DNA from: Streptomyces sp. NBC_00443 | Lineage (GTDB): Bacteria; Actinomycetota; Actinomycetes; Streptomycetales; Streptomycetaceae | Length of the DNA stretch: 64,000 bases | NCBI RefSeq assembly: GCF_036014175.1 | Contig: NZ_CP107917.1 | Span: forward strand, 5,580,001 to 5,644,000 | Direction of reading: 5' to 3' | The notes under the pieces: model-generated | Told to the model about the DNA's origin: nothing | Databases searched by the model: none | What the model saw: the letters and a program-made list of their open reading frames with translations, nothing else | Shown here: piece by piece, positions 44,768 through 53,180 of the stretch | How the letters are laid out: every line of letters begins with the position of its first letter | Position numbering within the stretch: position 1 is the first letter of the stretch | Made by a program: the position numbers and the translations under genes

Positions 44768-45583
44768 TCAGGCGGCGCTGCCCTCCCCCTCCGGGGCAGC
44801 GCTCCCTTCCCGTACCGGGGCGGGGGCGGTGTCGGGCTCCCAGCCCGGGCCGGCCTCCGGCGCGGAGCCGTCGTCGGCCGCGGTGTCGTACTCCTCGTCG
44901 GCCGGTGCGTCCTCCCCCTCCAGTGCCGCATCGCGCGATGCGAGCAGGGACACGGCTCGGTCGGGGGTCAGTTCCAGCGTCGGGAGGATCTGCGGCATCG
45001 CGACGGTCGGCAGGAGGTGGCGGAACATGGAGATCACCCGGCGGGTCAAGTCCTTGCGCTGGCACAGCACCTGGGACGTCCACTGGATGCCGGTGAAGGA
45101 CCCGGACAGCAACTCCGCCGTCTCCGCCGGATCCACGTGCGGCAGCAACTCGCCGCGGTCGCGCGCCTCGACGAGCAGTCCGGTGAGCCGGTCCGCCCAG
45201 GACTGGAACGGCCTGCCGTGAAAGGGATTGCCGCTCTCGGAGCTCTCGGCACTCTCGCTCCACTGGTCCATGGCGAGTCCCACGCTGGCCCGGGTCAGCG
45301 GGTCGTGCTGCAGCTGGTGCGCGAACAACAGGCCCTGGTCGGCGAGTTCCTGCAGCTTCGTGCGCTGCGGAGGCAACGGGCCGAGCTCCAGCTGCGCCGC
45401 TATCACCCCGAGGGCAAGGTCCTCCTTGGAGGTGAAGTGGAAGTACAGCGCCCCCTTGGTGACACCGGCCCGCGCGATGATCTCCGTGATGGTGGCGGTG
45501 CTGTAGCCCCGCTCGTCGAACACCTCGGCCGCCGCCAGCAGGATCGACTTCCGGGTCTGGATGGCTCTTGCTTGACGTGCCAT
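44768..45583 (-). CDS. TetR regulator, gamma-butyrolactone receptor type
   Basis: 271 aa. N-terminal helix-turn-helix is ArpA/ScbR-like: RAIQTRKSILLAAAEVFDERGY, TITEIIARAGVTKGALYFHF, TSKEDLA. Central ligand domain contains WTSQVLCQRKDLTRRV. After about residue 220 there is an acidic Glu/Asp/Ala/Pro tail of about 50 residues that classic receptors lack. ATG 45583 (MARQARA). Divergent from the AfsA-type gene, the usual receptor-synthase pairing. Expected to repress target promoters until a butyrolactone binds. YCTGAC repeats sit 20 bp before its start. Confidence 0.9.
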   Translation of the reverse strand: MARQARAIQTRKSILLAAAEVFDERGYSTATITEIIARAGVTKGALYFHFTSKEDLALGVIAAQLELGPLPPQRTKLQELADQGLLFAHQLQHDPLTRASVGLAMDQWSESAESSESGNPFHGRPFQSWADRLTGLLVEARDRGELLPHVDPAETAELLSGSFTGIQWTSQVLCQRKDLTRRVISMFRHLLPTVAMPQILPTLELTPDRAVSLLASRDAALEGEDAPADEEYDTAADDGSAPEAGPGWEPDTAPAPVREGSAAPEGEGSAA

Positions 45584-45602
45584 GCGTCCGTGCCTGTTTC
45601 TA

Positions 45603-45620
45603 TGTCAGAGCTTGGTCAGG
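45603..45620 (-). promoter_or_regulatory. YCTGACR repeats at 11-bp period before the receptor gene
   Basis: On the minus strand CCTGACC, four bases, TCTGACA, reading toward ATG 45583. The location in the short divergent gap puts it over the receptor promoter. Confidence 0.62.
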
Positions 45621-45702
45621 TTCCCCCGCAAAGAGAACCGGACTGCCAGTCTTTTGTCGAGAGGGGAACGATCCCCTCATTTATCGACTCAGGGGGCAAT
45701 CC

Positions 45703-46797
45703 ATGCCTGATGGCGCGATATCTGTAGTCGACCGATTTGTTGAGTCTCGTACGGGTCTGGACCCGGTGCAAGAGCGCCCCGAACCCGCTGACGGGGACAG
45801 CACGGCCCGCCACACCGGTCCGCTCGCCGGGCAGGCCGCACCGATCCACTCGGAAGAGCCCAGCGCACCGCCCGCATACCGGACCGACTCCCCGGTTCTG
45901 ATTCCCGACGGCCGGGCCACCGCCGAGCTGTGCCATCGCCCGGACCCCGAGGACCGGTTCCCCGTCGAGTGGCTGCGCCTGACCGAGCACCGGTTCCTCG
46001 TCTCGGTGAACTGGCCCTCCGCACACCGCTTCTTCGCCCCGTTGCCCGGCGGGCGTCAGGATCCGCTGCTCGTCGCCGAGACCACCCGGCAGGCGACGAT
46101 GATGCTGGCCCACGCCGAGTTCGGAGTGCCGATCGGCGACCAGTTCCTGATGCGGGAGCTCGGATACCGGGTCGAGACACCGGAGTTCACCGTGGCGGGC
46201 GCCTCGGGCGCGATCGACGTCGTGGTCGAGTGCACCGATGTCCAGCTACGCGCCGGGCGACTCGTCGGCATGCGGGTCGACCTGCGCTTCCAGCGCCACG
46301 GCCGGCTGCTCGCCACCAGCATGGGCATCCTGGGCTGCACCTCGTCCCGCGTCTACCGCCGACTGCGCGGCGAGCGGATGGCCGCCACGGGTCGCGCACT
46401 CCCGCCGCTGCCCGCCGTGGCGCCCCGCGAGACCGGCCGCGGCGACCACAAGGACGTCGTCCTCGCCCCTTCCCGGCATCGCCCCGGCTGGCGGCTCCGC
46501 CTGGACACCACGCGCCCCACACTCTTCGCCCGCCCCAACGACCACGTTCCCGGCATGGTGCTGCTCGAAGCCGCCCGCCAGGCCGCCAACGTCCTGACGC
46601 CCGGGCACGATTTCCACCCCGCCTCGATGCGGATCGCCTTCCACAAGTACTGCGAACTGACCGAGCCCTGCTGGATCCTGGCCCGCCCCGACCGGGCCGC
46701 GGAGCAGGGCACCGTGATGCATGTGCAGGGCCTCCAGCAGGACGAACCCGTCTTCACCGTGACCCTGGGCGACGGCGCGACGAGGGACGGCGGCTGA
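45703..46797 (+). CDS. AfsA-type gamma-butyrolactone biosynthesis protein
   Basis: 364 aa from ATG 45703, with AGGGGGC at good spacing. A divergent N-terminal stretch of about 65 residues precedes two AfsA hot-dog repeats: first HRFLVSVNWPSAHRFF with AETTRQATMMLAH, second RPTLFARPNDHVPGMVLLEAARQAANVL. AfsA joins dihydroxyacetone phosphate to a beta-ketoacyl-ACP, the committed step to A-factor-like signals. GAGGGG-AACGAT-CCCCTC at 45661-45678 is an inverted repeat just upstream. Together with the two receptor-like TetR genes this makes a cluster-dedicated signalling circuit. No separate reductase gene for the lactone is seen in the window. Confidence 0.9.
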   Translation: MPDGAISVVDRFVESRTGLDPVQERPEPADGDSTARHTGPLAGQAAPIHSEEPSAPPAYRTDSPVLIPDGRATAELCHRPDPEDRFPVEWLRLTEHRFLVSVNWPSAHRFFAPLPGGRQDPLLVAETTRQATMMLAHAEFGVPIGDQFLMRELGYRVETPEFTVAGASGAIDVVVECTDVQLRAGRLVGMRVDLRFQRHGRLLATSMGILGCTSSRVYRRLRGERMAATGRALPPLPAVAPRETGRGDHKDVVLAPSRHRPGWRLRLDTTRPTLFARPNDHVPGMVLLEAARQAANVLTPGHDFHPASMRIAFHKYCELTEPCWILARPDRAAEQGTVMHVQGLQQDEPVFTVTLGDGATRDGG

Positions 46798-46824
46798 GCC
46801 GGCACGCCCTGGCGGCGGTGCTGG

Positions 46825-47103
46825 GGGTTCCGGCGGATTTCGCGGGTCGTCCTGTGCGTCCTGGGTGGCGGGCATGCGTTCGCGTTGGCCTGTGTCGTGG
46901 GGGCCTACGGCCGTGGCCGGTGCGGGTGGTGTTGTCGGCGGCTCCTGTGCGGTGGCTGGGTTTCGGCGAGTTCGCCGGTCGTCCGGTCCCGTCCTGGGTG
47001 GCGGGCATGCGTTCGCTTTGGCGTGTGTGGTGGGGGGCGTACGGCCGCGGCCCGTTTGCGTACTGCCGCCGGCAACTCCCGTGCGGTGGCCGGGTTCCGG
47101 CGG
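46825..47103 (+). repeat. Degenerate tandem repeat, unit about 133 bp
   Basis: GGGTTCCGGCGG recurs at 46825, 46958 (as GGGTTTCGGCGA) and 47092, periods 133 and 134. Within each unit CTGGGTGGCGGGCATGCGTT recurs (46861 and 46997 regions). It fills most of the 406-bp gap between the AfsA gene and the next TetR gene. Several frames stay open through it in both directions, but none has a good ribosome site, and I see no gene. Confidence 0.7.
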
Positions 47104-47203
47104 TCCGTCGCTGACGGCACCGCCAGGATGCGAAGGCGCGGGCACCCCAACTCACCGCCGCTCCGACGGCCGGTCGCGGACCCGGCACCGGGCCCGCGTC
47201 ACC

Positions 47204-47926
47204 TCACCCCGTGGTCGCAGCCTCCGCGTCGACCTCTTCCTCCGTGGCGTAGGGCAGGTAACGCGACACGGCAACCGCGTGGTCGACCACGTCCGGTGTG
47301 CCGCCGGGGTTCAGCGCGCCGAGCAGGCTCGGCGCGGCGAGCCCCGGCAGGAAGCCCTGCCAGAACCCCGTGAAGGCCAGCCGGGTCCGGTCGCCCTCGC
47401 CCCCCTTTATCAGTACTCCTATACCGGTCGTGGCGGCGACGATCGCACAGGTCAGCGCCGGCAGCTGGACCTGAGCGGCGACCCCGCCCTCCTGGCGCGC
47501 GCGGTCCAGCAGGCGCTGCACGCAGGCGTGCCACGCGTGGATGAACTGCTCCCGCCCCTTGCGGGACCGGTCGTTGTCCAGCCGCAGCCCGGCCCGCGAC
47601 ACCACGTCCCAGGACAGCAACTGGCTCAGTGTGTGCGAGATGTCGGTGAGGGCCTGCAGCGGCTCGGAGTTCTTCTCGTACGCGAGGCGCGCGGCGCGCC
47701 ACAGGATGCCGCGCGCCTCGCTCACGACCGCTTGGGCCAGGTCCTCCTTGTTCGCGAAGTGGAAGTGCAGCGCGCCCGTGCTCATGTTGGCCCGCGCGCT
47801 GATGTCGGAGAGCCTGGCCGAGGCATAGTCCTCGCGGTCGAAGACCTCCGCCGCCGACTTCAGCATGAGCCGGCGGGTGCGGATCGCCCTCTCCTGTTGT
47901 AGTCCCACCTGCCTGAATCCTTTCAT
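47204..47926 (-). CDS. TetR regulator, (pseudo) gamma-butyrolactone receptor type, second copy
   Basis: 240 aa from ATG 47926; GTG 47908 would give GLQQERAIRTRR, closer to the family start, with AAAGGA upstream. HTH: RAIRTRRLMLKSAAEVFDREDY, LSDISARANMSTGALHFHF, ANKEDLA. It has STGALHFHF where true receptors have TKGALYFHF, which fits the JadR2-like pseudo-receptors that bind antibiotics rather than butyrolactones. Its start overlaps closely with an ARE-like site (47940-47957), so it probably represses itself. Confidence 0.88.
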   Translation of the reverse strand: MKGFRQVGLQQERAIRTRRLMLKSAAEVFDREDYASARLSDISARANMSTGALHFHFANKEDLAQAVVSEARGILWRAARLAYEKNSEPLQALTDISHTLSQLLSWDVVSRAGLRLDNDRSRKGREQFIHAWHACVQRLLDRARQEGGVAAQVQLPALTCAIVAATTGIGVLIKGGEGDRTRLAFTGFWQGFLPGLAAPSLLGALNPGGTPDVVDHAVAVSRYLPYATEEEVDAEAATTG

Positions 47927-47937
47927 CCCGCCGTCCC

Positions 47938-47960
47938 GGAAACGGACTTGAAGGTTTGTT
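47938..47960. promoter_or_regulatory. ARE-like operator AAACG-N8-GGTTT at the second TetR gene
   Basis: AAACG GACTTGAA GGTTT then GTT, at 47940-47957. Same half-site spacing as the site at 48407. 14 bp before ATG 47926. Confidence 0.6.
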
Positions 47961-48401
47961 CATGGGGTGCGGGTGTCCGAGTGACGGGAGCGTCGGTCCG
48001 GCTGCGGCTCTCGTTTCTATCGACACACCGTCAGTACTGCCCAGAAGATCACACTTTCCCACCTCATGACCAGGGCGAGGGAGAAGTGGAAGCAGGGAAT
48101 CAGCCGACCGAGAACATCCTGGACGGTCTACCACCGCCTCCGGGGATGTGCAATGCGTCGGGGCGAGGCCGCCCTCGGTAGTCGATCTACGGGTGAGAGG
48201 CCCGGTTGTTGAGACCCGGAACAAACCGCAGTCGCCGTCAGTGATTAATTTCGCGTGACCAAGGGGCGAGTTTTGACCAGTTTCAAGATTCAGAATCACG
48301 ATCTCGGTTACGTTTCGCGGCGGAATTGATCATTCATGTCCTGGCAACTCCGGCAAAAGTGGCATCAGTTGTCACGTACGGTGAGTTTACCGAGTTTTTT
48401 T
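47961..48401. other. Gene-free leader between divergent regulators
   Basis: About 440 bp with locally lower GC, especially 48236-48401. No start with a ribosome site and codon pattern of this genome is found. A short frame around 48087 ends after about 30 codons and is not supported. The gap must hold the promoter of the second TetR gene. Confidence 0.5.
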
Positions 48402-48431
48402 TTGACAAACCGAGAGGTAGGTTTTTAGGCT
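48402..48431 (+). promoter_or_regulatory. Promoter of regulator 2 overlapped by an ARE-like operator
   Basis: A consensus -35 TTGACA (48402-48407), 17-18 bp spacer, -10 TTAGGC or TAGGCT (48425-48431). The spacer is AAACC GAGAGGTA GGTTT (48407-48424), a perfect 5-bp inverted repeat extended as ACAAACC...GGTTTTT. Butyrolactone receptors bind such sites between -35 and -10. It follows a T9 tract. Confidence 0.72.
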
Positions 48432-48480
48432 CGACAAGCCAAGGCGCTCGAGCGGGAACTACATGTTCAGGGGGAGAGCA

Positions 48481-49212
48481 GTGAGCCAACGCGCAACGAG
48501 CAGCACTCTGGAGTATCGAAAGCCCATCACCTCGCAGATCCGGAAGCCGTCGACGAACTGGCGGGTCCTGGTGGTCGAGAACAACACCGGCGACATGGAG
48601 GCCCTCGCCGCCGGACTGCGGCGGCACGGCCACCACGTCGAGGGGGTCGGCACGGGCAACGCGGCTCTGCAGGCCTACCAGGTGTCGGACATCGTTCTGC
48701 TGGACCTCGAACTACCCGACCTGGACGGTCTGGAGGTGTGCCGCTCCATCCGTTCCCTGAGCGACGTCCCGCTCATAGCGGTCACGGGGTGGGGGACGGA
48801 ACTGGACCGTGTCCTCGGTCTCCAGGCCGGCGCGGACGACTACCTCGTCAAGCCCTACGGCTTCCGGGAACTGATGGCCCGGATGGACGCCGTCATGCGT
48901 CGCTCGCGTCCGCACGTGCAGATCGAGCAGGTCGTCTCGCGTGGGCCGTTGTGCATCGACGCCGCCTCGCGCGAGGTGAGTCTGCACGGTCAGGTCGTGG
49001 AGGTCACCCGCAAGGAGTTCGATCTGCTCTATCTGCTCGCCTCTCATCCGGAGACGGTGATCTCGCGCAAGCGCATCATGCAGCAGGTCTGGGGCGGGTC
49101 CTGGTCCCGTCGCACCGTGGACACCCATGTCAGCAGTCTCCGCGGCAAGTTGGGGGGTAGCGACTGGATCGTCACCGTTCGCGGAGTGGGGTTCCGCTTC
49201 GGTACTGGCTGA
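48481..49212 (+). CDS. Atypical OmpR-family response regulator, JadR1-like (regulator 2)
   Basis: 243 aa from GTG 48481, with GGGGGAGA at 5 nt. A 27-residue polar leader precedes the receiver, which has VVENNTGD where a phosphorylated receiver needs two acids, although the acceptor region LLDLELPDLDG and LVKPYG are kept. DNA-binding domain: VTRKEFDLLYLLASHPETVISR, RRTVDTHVSSLRGKLGG. The lost acidic pair is the mark of JadR1-class atypical regulators, which respond to ligands not phosphate. It stands directly before the core operon, like jadR1 before jadJ, and is its probable activator. A terminator follows. Confidence 0.9.
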   Translation: MSQRATSSTLEYRKPITSQIRKPSTNWRVLVVENNTGDMEALAAGLRRHGHHVEGVGTGNAALQAYQVSDIVLLDLELPDLDGLEVCRSIRSLSDVPLIAVTGWGTELDRVLGLQAGADDYLVKPYGFRELMARMDAVMRRSRPHVQIEQVVSRGPLCIDAASREVSLHGQVVEVTRKEFDLLYLLASHPETVISRKRIMQQVWGGSWSRRTVDTHVSSLRGKLGGSDWIVTVRGVGFRFGTG

Positions 49213-49255
49213 TCTCGCACCCGGCGCGATGTCACCACATCGCCGCCGACTTCGA

Positions 49256-49290
49256 AAAGGGCGGGCTCCTGACGGGGGAGCCCGCCCTTT
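49256..49290 (+). terminator. Strong terminator after regulator 2
   Basis: AAAGGGCGGGCTCC (49256-49269) pairs with 49277-49290 over 14 bp, ending in TTT. It insulates the regulator from the core operon. Confidence 0.88.
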
Positions 49291-49355
49291 CGCATGCCGT
49301 TGCCCTTTTGTGGGCCGGTCAACTGTTCTGCCGCCGTGAGTGGTTCGACGGGGCT

Positions 49356-49384
49356 TCTGACAATTCCCTGACACTTGCCTGGCG
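49356..49384 (+). promoter_or_regulatory. Three direct repeats at 11-bp period before the core operon
   Basis: TCTGACA (49356), CCTGACA (49367) and CCTGGCG (49378) have exact 11-bp spacing, in the 353-bp gap before the acyl-CoA carboxylase gene. The pattern is that of tandem OmpR-type or SARP sites. Nothing else but the terminator is evident in this gap. Confidence 0.75.
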
Positions 49385-49565
49385 CTGCGCCAACAAAGCC
49401 GTATCCCAGCTGAGGATCTGGTCCGAAGGCTTAATGGGCGGCTGTTGAAAGCGCCGAGGTCACGCACCGAGTATGGACAGGTATTCGGCGCCCGCCTGGG
49501 AGTGGAATTACCCCGGCCGCGCTTGATCATCCCAGAATTCCTGCCGATTGAGGAGGGGGCCAGTC

Positions 49566-51338
49566 GTGCGCAAGGTGCTCATCGCCAACCGTGGCGAAAT
49601 CGCTGTCCGCGTGGCCCGGGCCTGCCGGGACGCCGGGATCGCGAGCGTGGCCGTCTACGCGGATCCGGACCGTGACGCTCTGCATGTCCGCGCCGCGGAT
49701 GAGGCGTTCGCCCTGGGCGGTGACACCCCGGCAAGCAGCTATCTGGACATCGGCAAGGTCCTGAACGCGGCCCGCGAGTCGGGCGCGGACGCCATCCACC
49801 CCGGGTACGGCTTCCTGTCGGAGAACGCCGACTTCGCCCAGGCCGTCCTGGACGCCGGCCTGATCTGGATCGGCCCGCCCCCGCAGGCCATCCGCGACCT
49901 CGGTGACAAGGTCGCCGCCCGGCACATCGCCCAGCGTGCCGGCGCCCCGCTCGTCGCCGGCACACCCGACCCGGTCTCCGGCGCCGACGAAGTCGTCGCG
50001 TTCGCCGAACAGCACGGCCTGCCGATCGCGATCAAGGCCGCCTTCGGCGGCGGCGGACGCGGCCTGAAAGTCGCCCGCACCCTCGAAGAGGTCCCCGAGC
50101 TCTACGACTCCGCAGTCCGTGAAGCGGTCGCGGCGTTCGGGCGCGGCGAGTGCTTCGTCGAGCGTTACCTCGACAAGCCCCGCCACGTCGAGACCCAGTG
50201 CCTGGCCGACAGCCACGGCAACGTCGTCGTGGTCTCCACGCGTGACTGCTCGCTGCAGCGCCGCCACCAGAAACTGGTCGAGGAGGCCCCCGCCCCGTTC
50301 CTGTCCGAGGCGCAGACCGCCCAGCTGTACTCCGCGTCCAAGGCCATCCTCAAGGAGGCCGGCTACATCGGCGCCGGCACGGTCGAGTTCCTCGTCGGCA
50401 TGGACGGCACGATCTCCTTCCTCGAGGTCAACACCCGCCTCCAGGTCGAGCACCCGGTCACCGAGGAAGTCACCGGCATCGACCTCGTGCGCGAGATGTT
50501 CCGCATCGCCGACGGCGAGGAACTCGGCTACGACGACCCGCAGCTGCGCGGCCACTCCTTCGAGTTCCGCATCAACGGCGAGGACCCCGGCCGGGGCTTC
50601 CTCCCGGCACCGGGCACGGTCACCACGTTCGCCCCGCCCACCGGCCCCGGCGTCCGCCTGGACGCCGGCGTCGAGTCCGGCAGCGTGATCGGCCCCGCCT
50701 GGGACTCCCTGCTCGCCAAGCTGATCGTCACCGGCGCCACCCGCCAGCAGGCTTTGCAGCGCGCCGCCCGCGCGCTGGCCGAGTTCCACGTCGAGGGCAT
50801 GGCCACCGCGATCCCGTTCCACCGCGCGGTCGTCAAGGACCCCGCCTTCGCCCCGGAACTGACCGGCTCCAGCGACCCCTTCACCGTCCACACCCGCTGG
50901 ATCGAGACCGAGTTCGCCAACGACATCAAGCCCTTCGCCGCCCCCGCCGAGTCCGAGAAGGGGAACGAGCCGGATCGTGACACCGTCGTCGTCGAGGTCG
51001 GCGGACGGCGTCTGGAGGTCTCCCTTCCGTCCTCGCTCGGCATGAGCCTGGCCCGCACCGGCCTCGCCGCCGGAGCCAAGCCGAAACGGCGGACGGCGCG
51101 CAGCTCGGGACCTGCCGTCTCCGGCGACACCCTCGCCTCGCCGATGCAGGGCACTGTCGTGAAGGTCGCGATCGAGGAAGGCCAGGAGGTCAAGGAAGGC
51201 GACCTCATCGTCGTACTCGAAGCGATGAAGATGGAACAGCCCCTCACAGCGCACAAGTCCGGCACCGTCAAGGATCTGTCGGCCGCGGTCGGCGCCTCCC
51301 TCACCTCCGGTGCGGCCATCTGCGAGATCAAGGACTGA
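49566..51338 (+). CDS. Acyl-CoA carboxylase alpha chain (biotin carboxylase plus biotin carrier)
   Basis: 590 aa from GTG 49566 after GAGGAGG. Biotin carboxylase domain 1-450: [26 protein letters not shown]-grasp [12 protein letters not shown], and [14 protein letters not shown]. The C-terminal carrier has the biotin site EAMKMEQP with Lys555. With the beta chain at 63.1 kb it makes malonyl-CoA, the only extender for this polyketide. A cluster copy lifts precursor supply, as JadJ does in jadomycin. No epsilon-subunit-like gene is recognised. First gene of the core operon. Confidence 0.95.
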   Translation: MRKVLIANRGEIAVRVARACRDAGIASVAVYADPDRDALHVRAADEAFALGGDTPASSYLDIGKVLNAARESGADAIHPGYGFLSENADFAQAVLDAGLIWIGPPPQAIRDLGDKVAARHIAQRAGAPLVAGTPDPVSGADEVVAFAEQHGLPIAIKAAFGGGGRGLKVARTLEEVPELYDSAVREAVAAFGRGECFVERYLDKPRHVETQCLADSHGNVVVVSTRDCSLQRRHQKLVEEAPAPFLSEAQTAQLYSASKAILKEAGYIGAGTVEFLVGMDGTISFLEVNTRLQVEHPVTEEVTGIDLVREMFRIADGEELGYDDPQLRGHSFEFRINGEDPGRGFLPAPGTVTTFAPPTGPGVRLDAGVESGSVIGPAWDSLLAKLIVTGATRQQALQRAARALAEFHVEGMATAIPFHRAVVKDPAFAPELTGSSDPFTVHTRWIETEFANDIKPFAAPAESEKGNEPDRDTVVVEVGGRRLEVSLPSSLGMSLARTGLAAGAKPKRRTARSSGPAVSGDTLASPMQGTVVKVAIEEGQEVKEGDLIVVLEAMKMEQPLTAHKSGTVKDLSAAVGASLTSGAAICEIKD

Positions 51339-51364
51339 GAAGGTCCCAGGGAGGTGTGACCCCG

Positions 51365-51499
51365 ATGTACTCCGAGACACGTTCCGAGCCGTACGACGGG
51401 CACGACGGGCCCGCGCCCCAGTCGCCCGCCTGGCGTCTTGCCGGCGAGGACGACGAGAACGACAGCGACCATCCGCATATCTGCCGGGGCATCGACTGA
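51365..51499 (+). CDS. Small acidic ORF of 44 aa between carboxylase and cyclase genes
   Basis: ATG 51365 (or GTG 51356 for 47 aa), with GGGAGG at 51349-51354, 26 bp after the carboxylase stop. The product starts MYSETRSEPYDGHDG, has a Pro/Trp centre, a GEDDENDSD acid run and ends ICRGID. It is very acidic with a single Cys near the end. It is not an AccE epsilon subunit by any motif I know, and not a helix-rich ACP. The ribosome site and operon position argue that it is translated. Function unknown. Confidence 0.55.
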   Translation: MYSETRSEPYDGHDGPAPQSPAWRLAGEDDENDSDHPHICRGID

Positions 51500-51567
51500 C
51501 GGAAATCGATTTCCCTTTCAGCGTTCCGTGCCCCCTTTCCCACGCACTATTTCCAAGGAGAGAGCTC

Positions 51568-51897
51568 ATGCACAGCACCTTGATCGTGGCTCGGATGGAA
51601 CCGGGCTCCGCGGTCGATGTCGCCAAGTTGTTCGGCGCGTTCGACGAGACCGAGATGCCCCATCTGATGGGGACGCGACGCCGCCAGCTCTTCCACTACC
51701 GGGGTCTCTATTTCCACTTGCAGGACTTCGACGCGGACAACGGTGGCGAGCTGATCGAGAAGGCCAAGTCCGACGAGCGTTTCGTGCGGATCAGTGAGGA
51801 CCTGAAGCCCTGCATAGCGGCGTACGACCCGGCCACCTGGCGTTCCCCGGCCGACGCGATGGCGACGCGCTTCTACAACTGGGAGGCGTCCCGATGA
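51568..51897 (+). CDS. TcmI-family polyketide cyclase
   Basis: 109 aa, a dimeric alpha-beta-barrel cyclase: [34 protein letters not shown], then [17 protein letters not shown] and a C-terminal [18 protein letters not shown] 51568 with AAGGAGAGAG. The stop overlaps the KS-alpha start (ATGA). In angucycline pathways this enzyme (JadI type) closes the last rings to give the bent benz[a]anthracene. Position directly before KS-alpha is the angucycline layout. Confidence 0.93.
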   Translation: MHSTLIVARMEPGSAVDVAKLFGAFDETEMPHLMGTRRRQLFHYRGLYFHLQDFDADNGGELIEKAKSDERFVRISEDLKPCIAAYDPATWRSPADAMATRFYNWEASR

Positions 51898-53180
51898 GCG
51901 GCCGTCGGGACAGCCCCGCGCGGGTCGTCATCACCGGTATCGAGGTCCTGGCGCCCGGCGGCGTAGGCAAGGACAGCTTCTGGAACATGCTCAGCGAGGG
52001 CCGTACCGCGACGCGGGGGATCACCTTCTTCGACCCGAGCCCGTTCCGTTCGCAGGTCGCCGCGGAGATGGACTTCGACCCGGACCGGCACGGGCTCACG
52101 CCGCAGGAGGTCCGCCGGATGGACCGGGCCGCCCAGTTCGCGGTGGTCGCGGCGCGCGGCGCGGTCGCCGACAGCGGGATCGACCTCGCCGCCCACGAAC
52201 CGCACCGGGTGGGCGTCACCATCGGCAGCGCGGTCGGCGCCACAATGGGGCTGGACGAGGAGTACCGGATCGTCAGTGACGGCGGCCGGCTGCACCTGGT
52301 CGACCACGAGTACGCCGTACCGCACCTCTACAACTACTTCGTCCCGAGCTCCTTCTCGGCCGAGGTCGCCTGGACCGTCGGCGCGGAGGGCCCCAACACC
52401 GTGGTGTCCACCGGCTGCACCTCCGGCATCGACTCGGTCGGCTACGCCGTCGAGCTGATCCGTGAGGGCTCGGCCGATGTGATGATCGCCGGTTCGTCCG
52501 ACGCGCCGATCTCGCCGATCACCATGGCCTGCTTCGACGCCATCAAGGCGACGACCCCGCGCCGGGAGGACCCCGAGCAGGCCTCGCGGCCGTTCGACGG
52601 CACCCGCAACGGGTTCGTGCTCGGCGAGGGCTGCGCGGTGTTCGTCCTGGAGGAGCTGGAGAGCGCGCGGCGGCGCGGGGCACACATCTACGCCGAGATC
52701 GCCGGCTACGCCACCCGCAGCAACGCGTACCACATGACCGGTCTGCGGCCGGACGGCGCCGAGATGGCCGAGGCGATCACGGTGGCGCTGGACGAGGCCC
52801 GCATGAACGTGGACCGGATCGACTACATCAACGCCCACGGCTCCGGCACCAAGCAGAACGACCGGCACGAGACGGCCGCCTTCAAGAAGAGCCTCGGTGA
52901 GCACGCCTACCGCACTCCCGTGAGCTCCATCAAGTCGATGGTGGGGCACTCCCTCGGCGCGATCGGCTCGATCGAGATCGCCGCGTCCGCGCTGGCCATG
53001 GAGCACCACGTGGTGCCGCCCACGGCGAACCTGCACACCCCCGACCCGGAGTGCGACCTCGACTACGTGCCGCTGACCGCCCGCGAGCAGCTGACCGACG
53101 CGGTGCTGTCGGTGGGCAGCGGGTTCGGCGGTTTCCAGAGCGCGATGGTGCTCGCCCGTCCCGAGAGGAGCATGGCATGA
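51894..53180 (+). CDS. Ketosynthase alpha (minimal type II PKS)
   Basis: 428 aa. Catalytic Cys175 in [10 protein letters not shown], with the two His of the triad in [13 protein letters not shown] and [10 protein letters not shown]. Condenses malonyl-ACP units; forms the heterodimer with the chain-length factor. Overlaps the cyclase before it and the CLF after it by ATGA each, giving near equal synthesis of both subunits. An intact full-length angucycline-type KS (probable decaketide chain, inference from context). Confidence 0.98.
   Translation: MSGRRDSPARVVITGIEVLAPGGVGKDSFWNMLSEGRTATRGITFFDPSPFRSQVAAEMDFDPDRHGLTPQEVRRMDRAAQFAVVAARGAVADSGIDLAAHEPHRVGVTIGSAVGATMGLDEEYRIVSDGGRLHLVDHEYAVPHLYNYFVPSSFSAEVAWTVGAEGPNTVVSTGCTSGIDSVGYAVELIREGSADVMIAGSSDAPISPITMACFDAIKATTPRREDPEQASRPFDGTRNGFVLGEGCAVFVLEELESARRRGAHIYAEIAGYATRSNAYHMTGLRPDGAEMAEAITVALDEARMNVDRIDYINAHGSGTKQNDRHETAAFKKSLGEHAYRTPVSSIKSMVGHSLGAIGSIEIAASALAMEHHVVPPTANLHTPDPECDLDYVPLTAREQLTDAVLSVGSGFGGFQSAMVLARPERSMA

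Noticed and set aside
45640-45660. AACCG-N8-GTCTT near the AfsA gene as a third ARE
   Set aside because: Two mismatches in one half-site; not better than chance by eye.
46880-47380. Plus- and minus-strand ORFs over the 133-bp repeat
   Set aside because: No ribosome site, repeat-derived sequence, no known domain; all frames open only because of GC bias.
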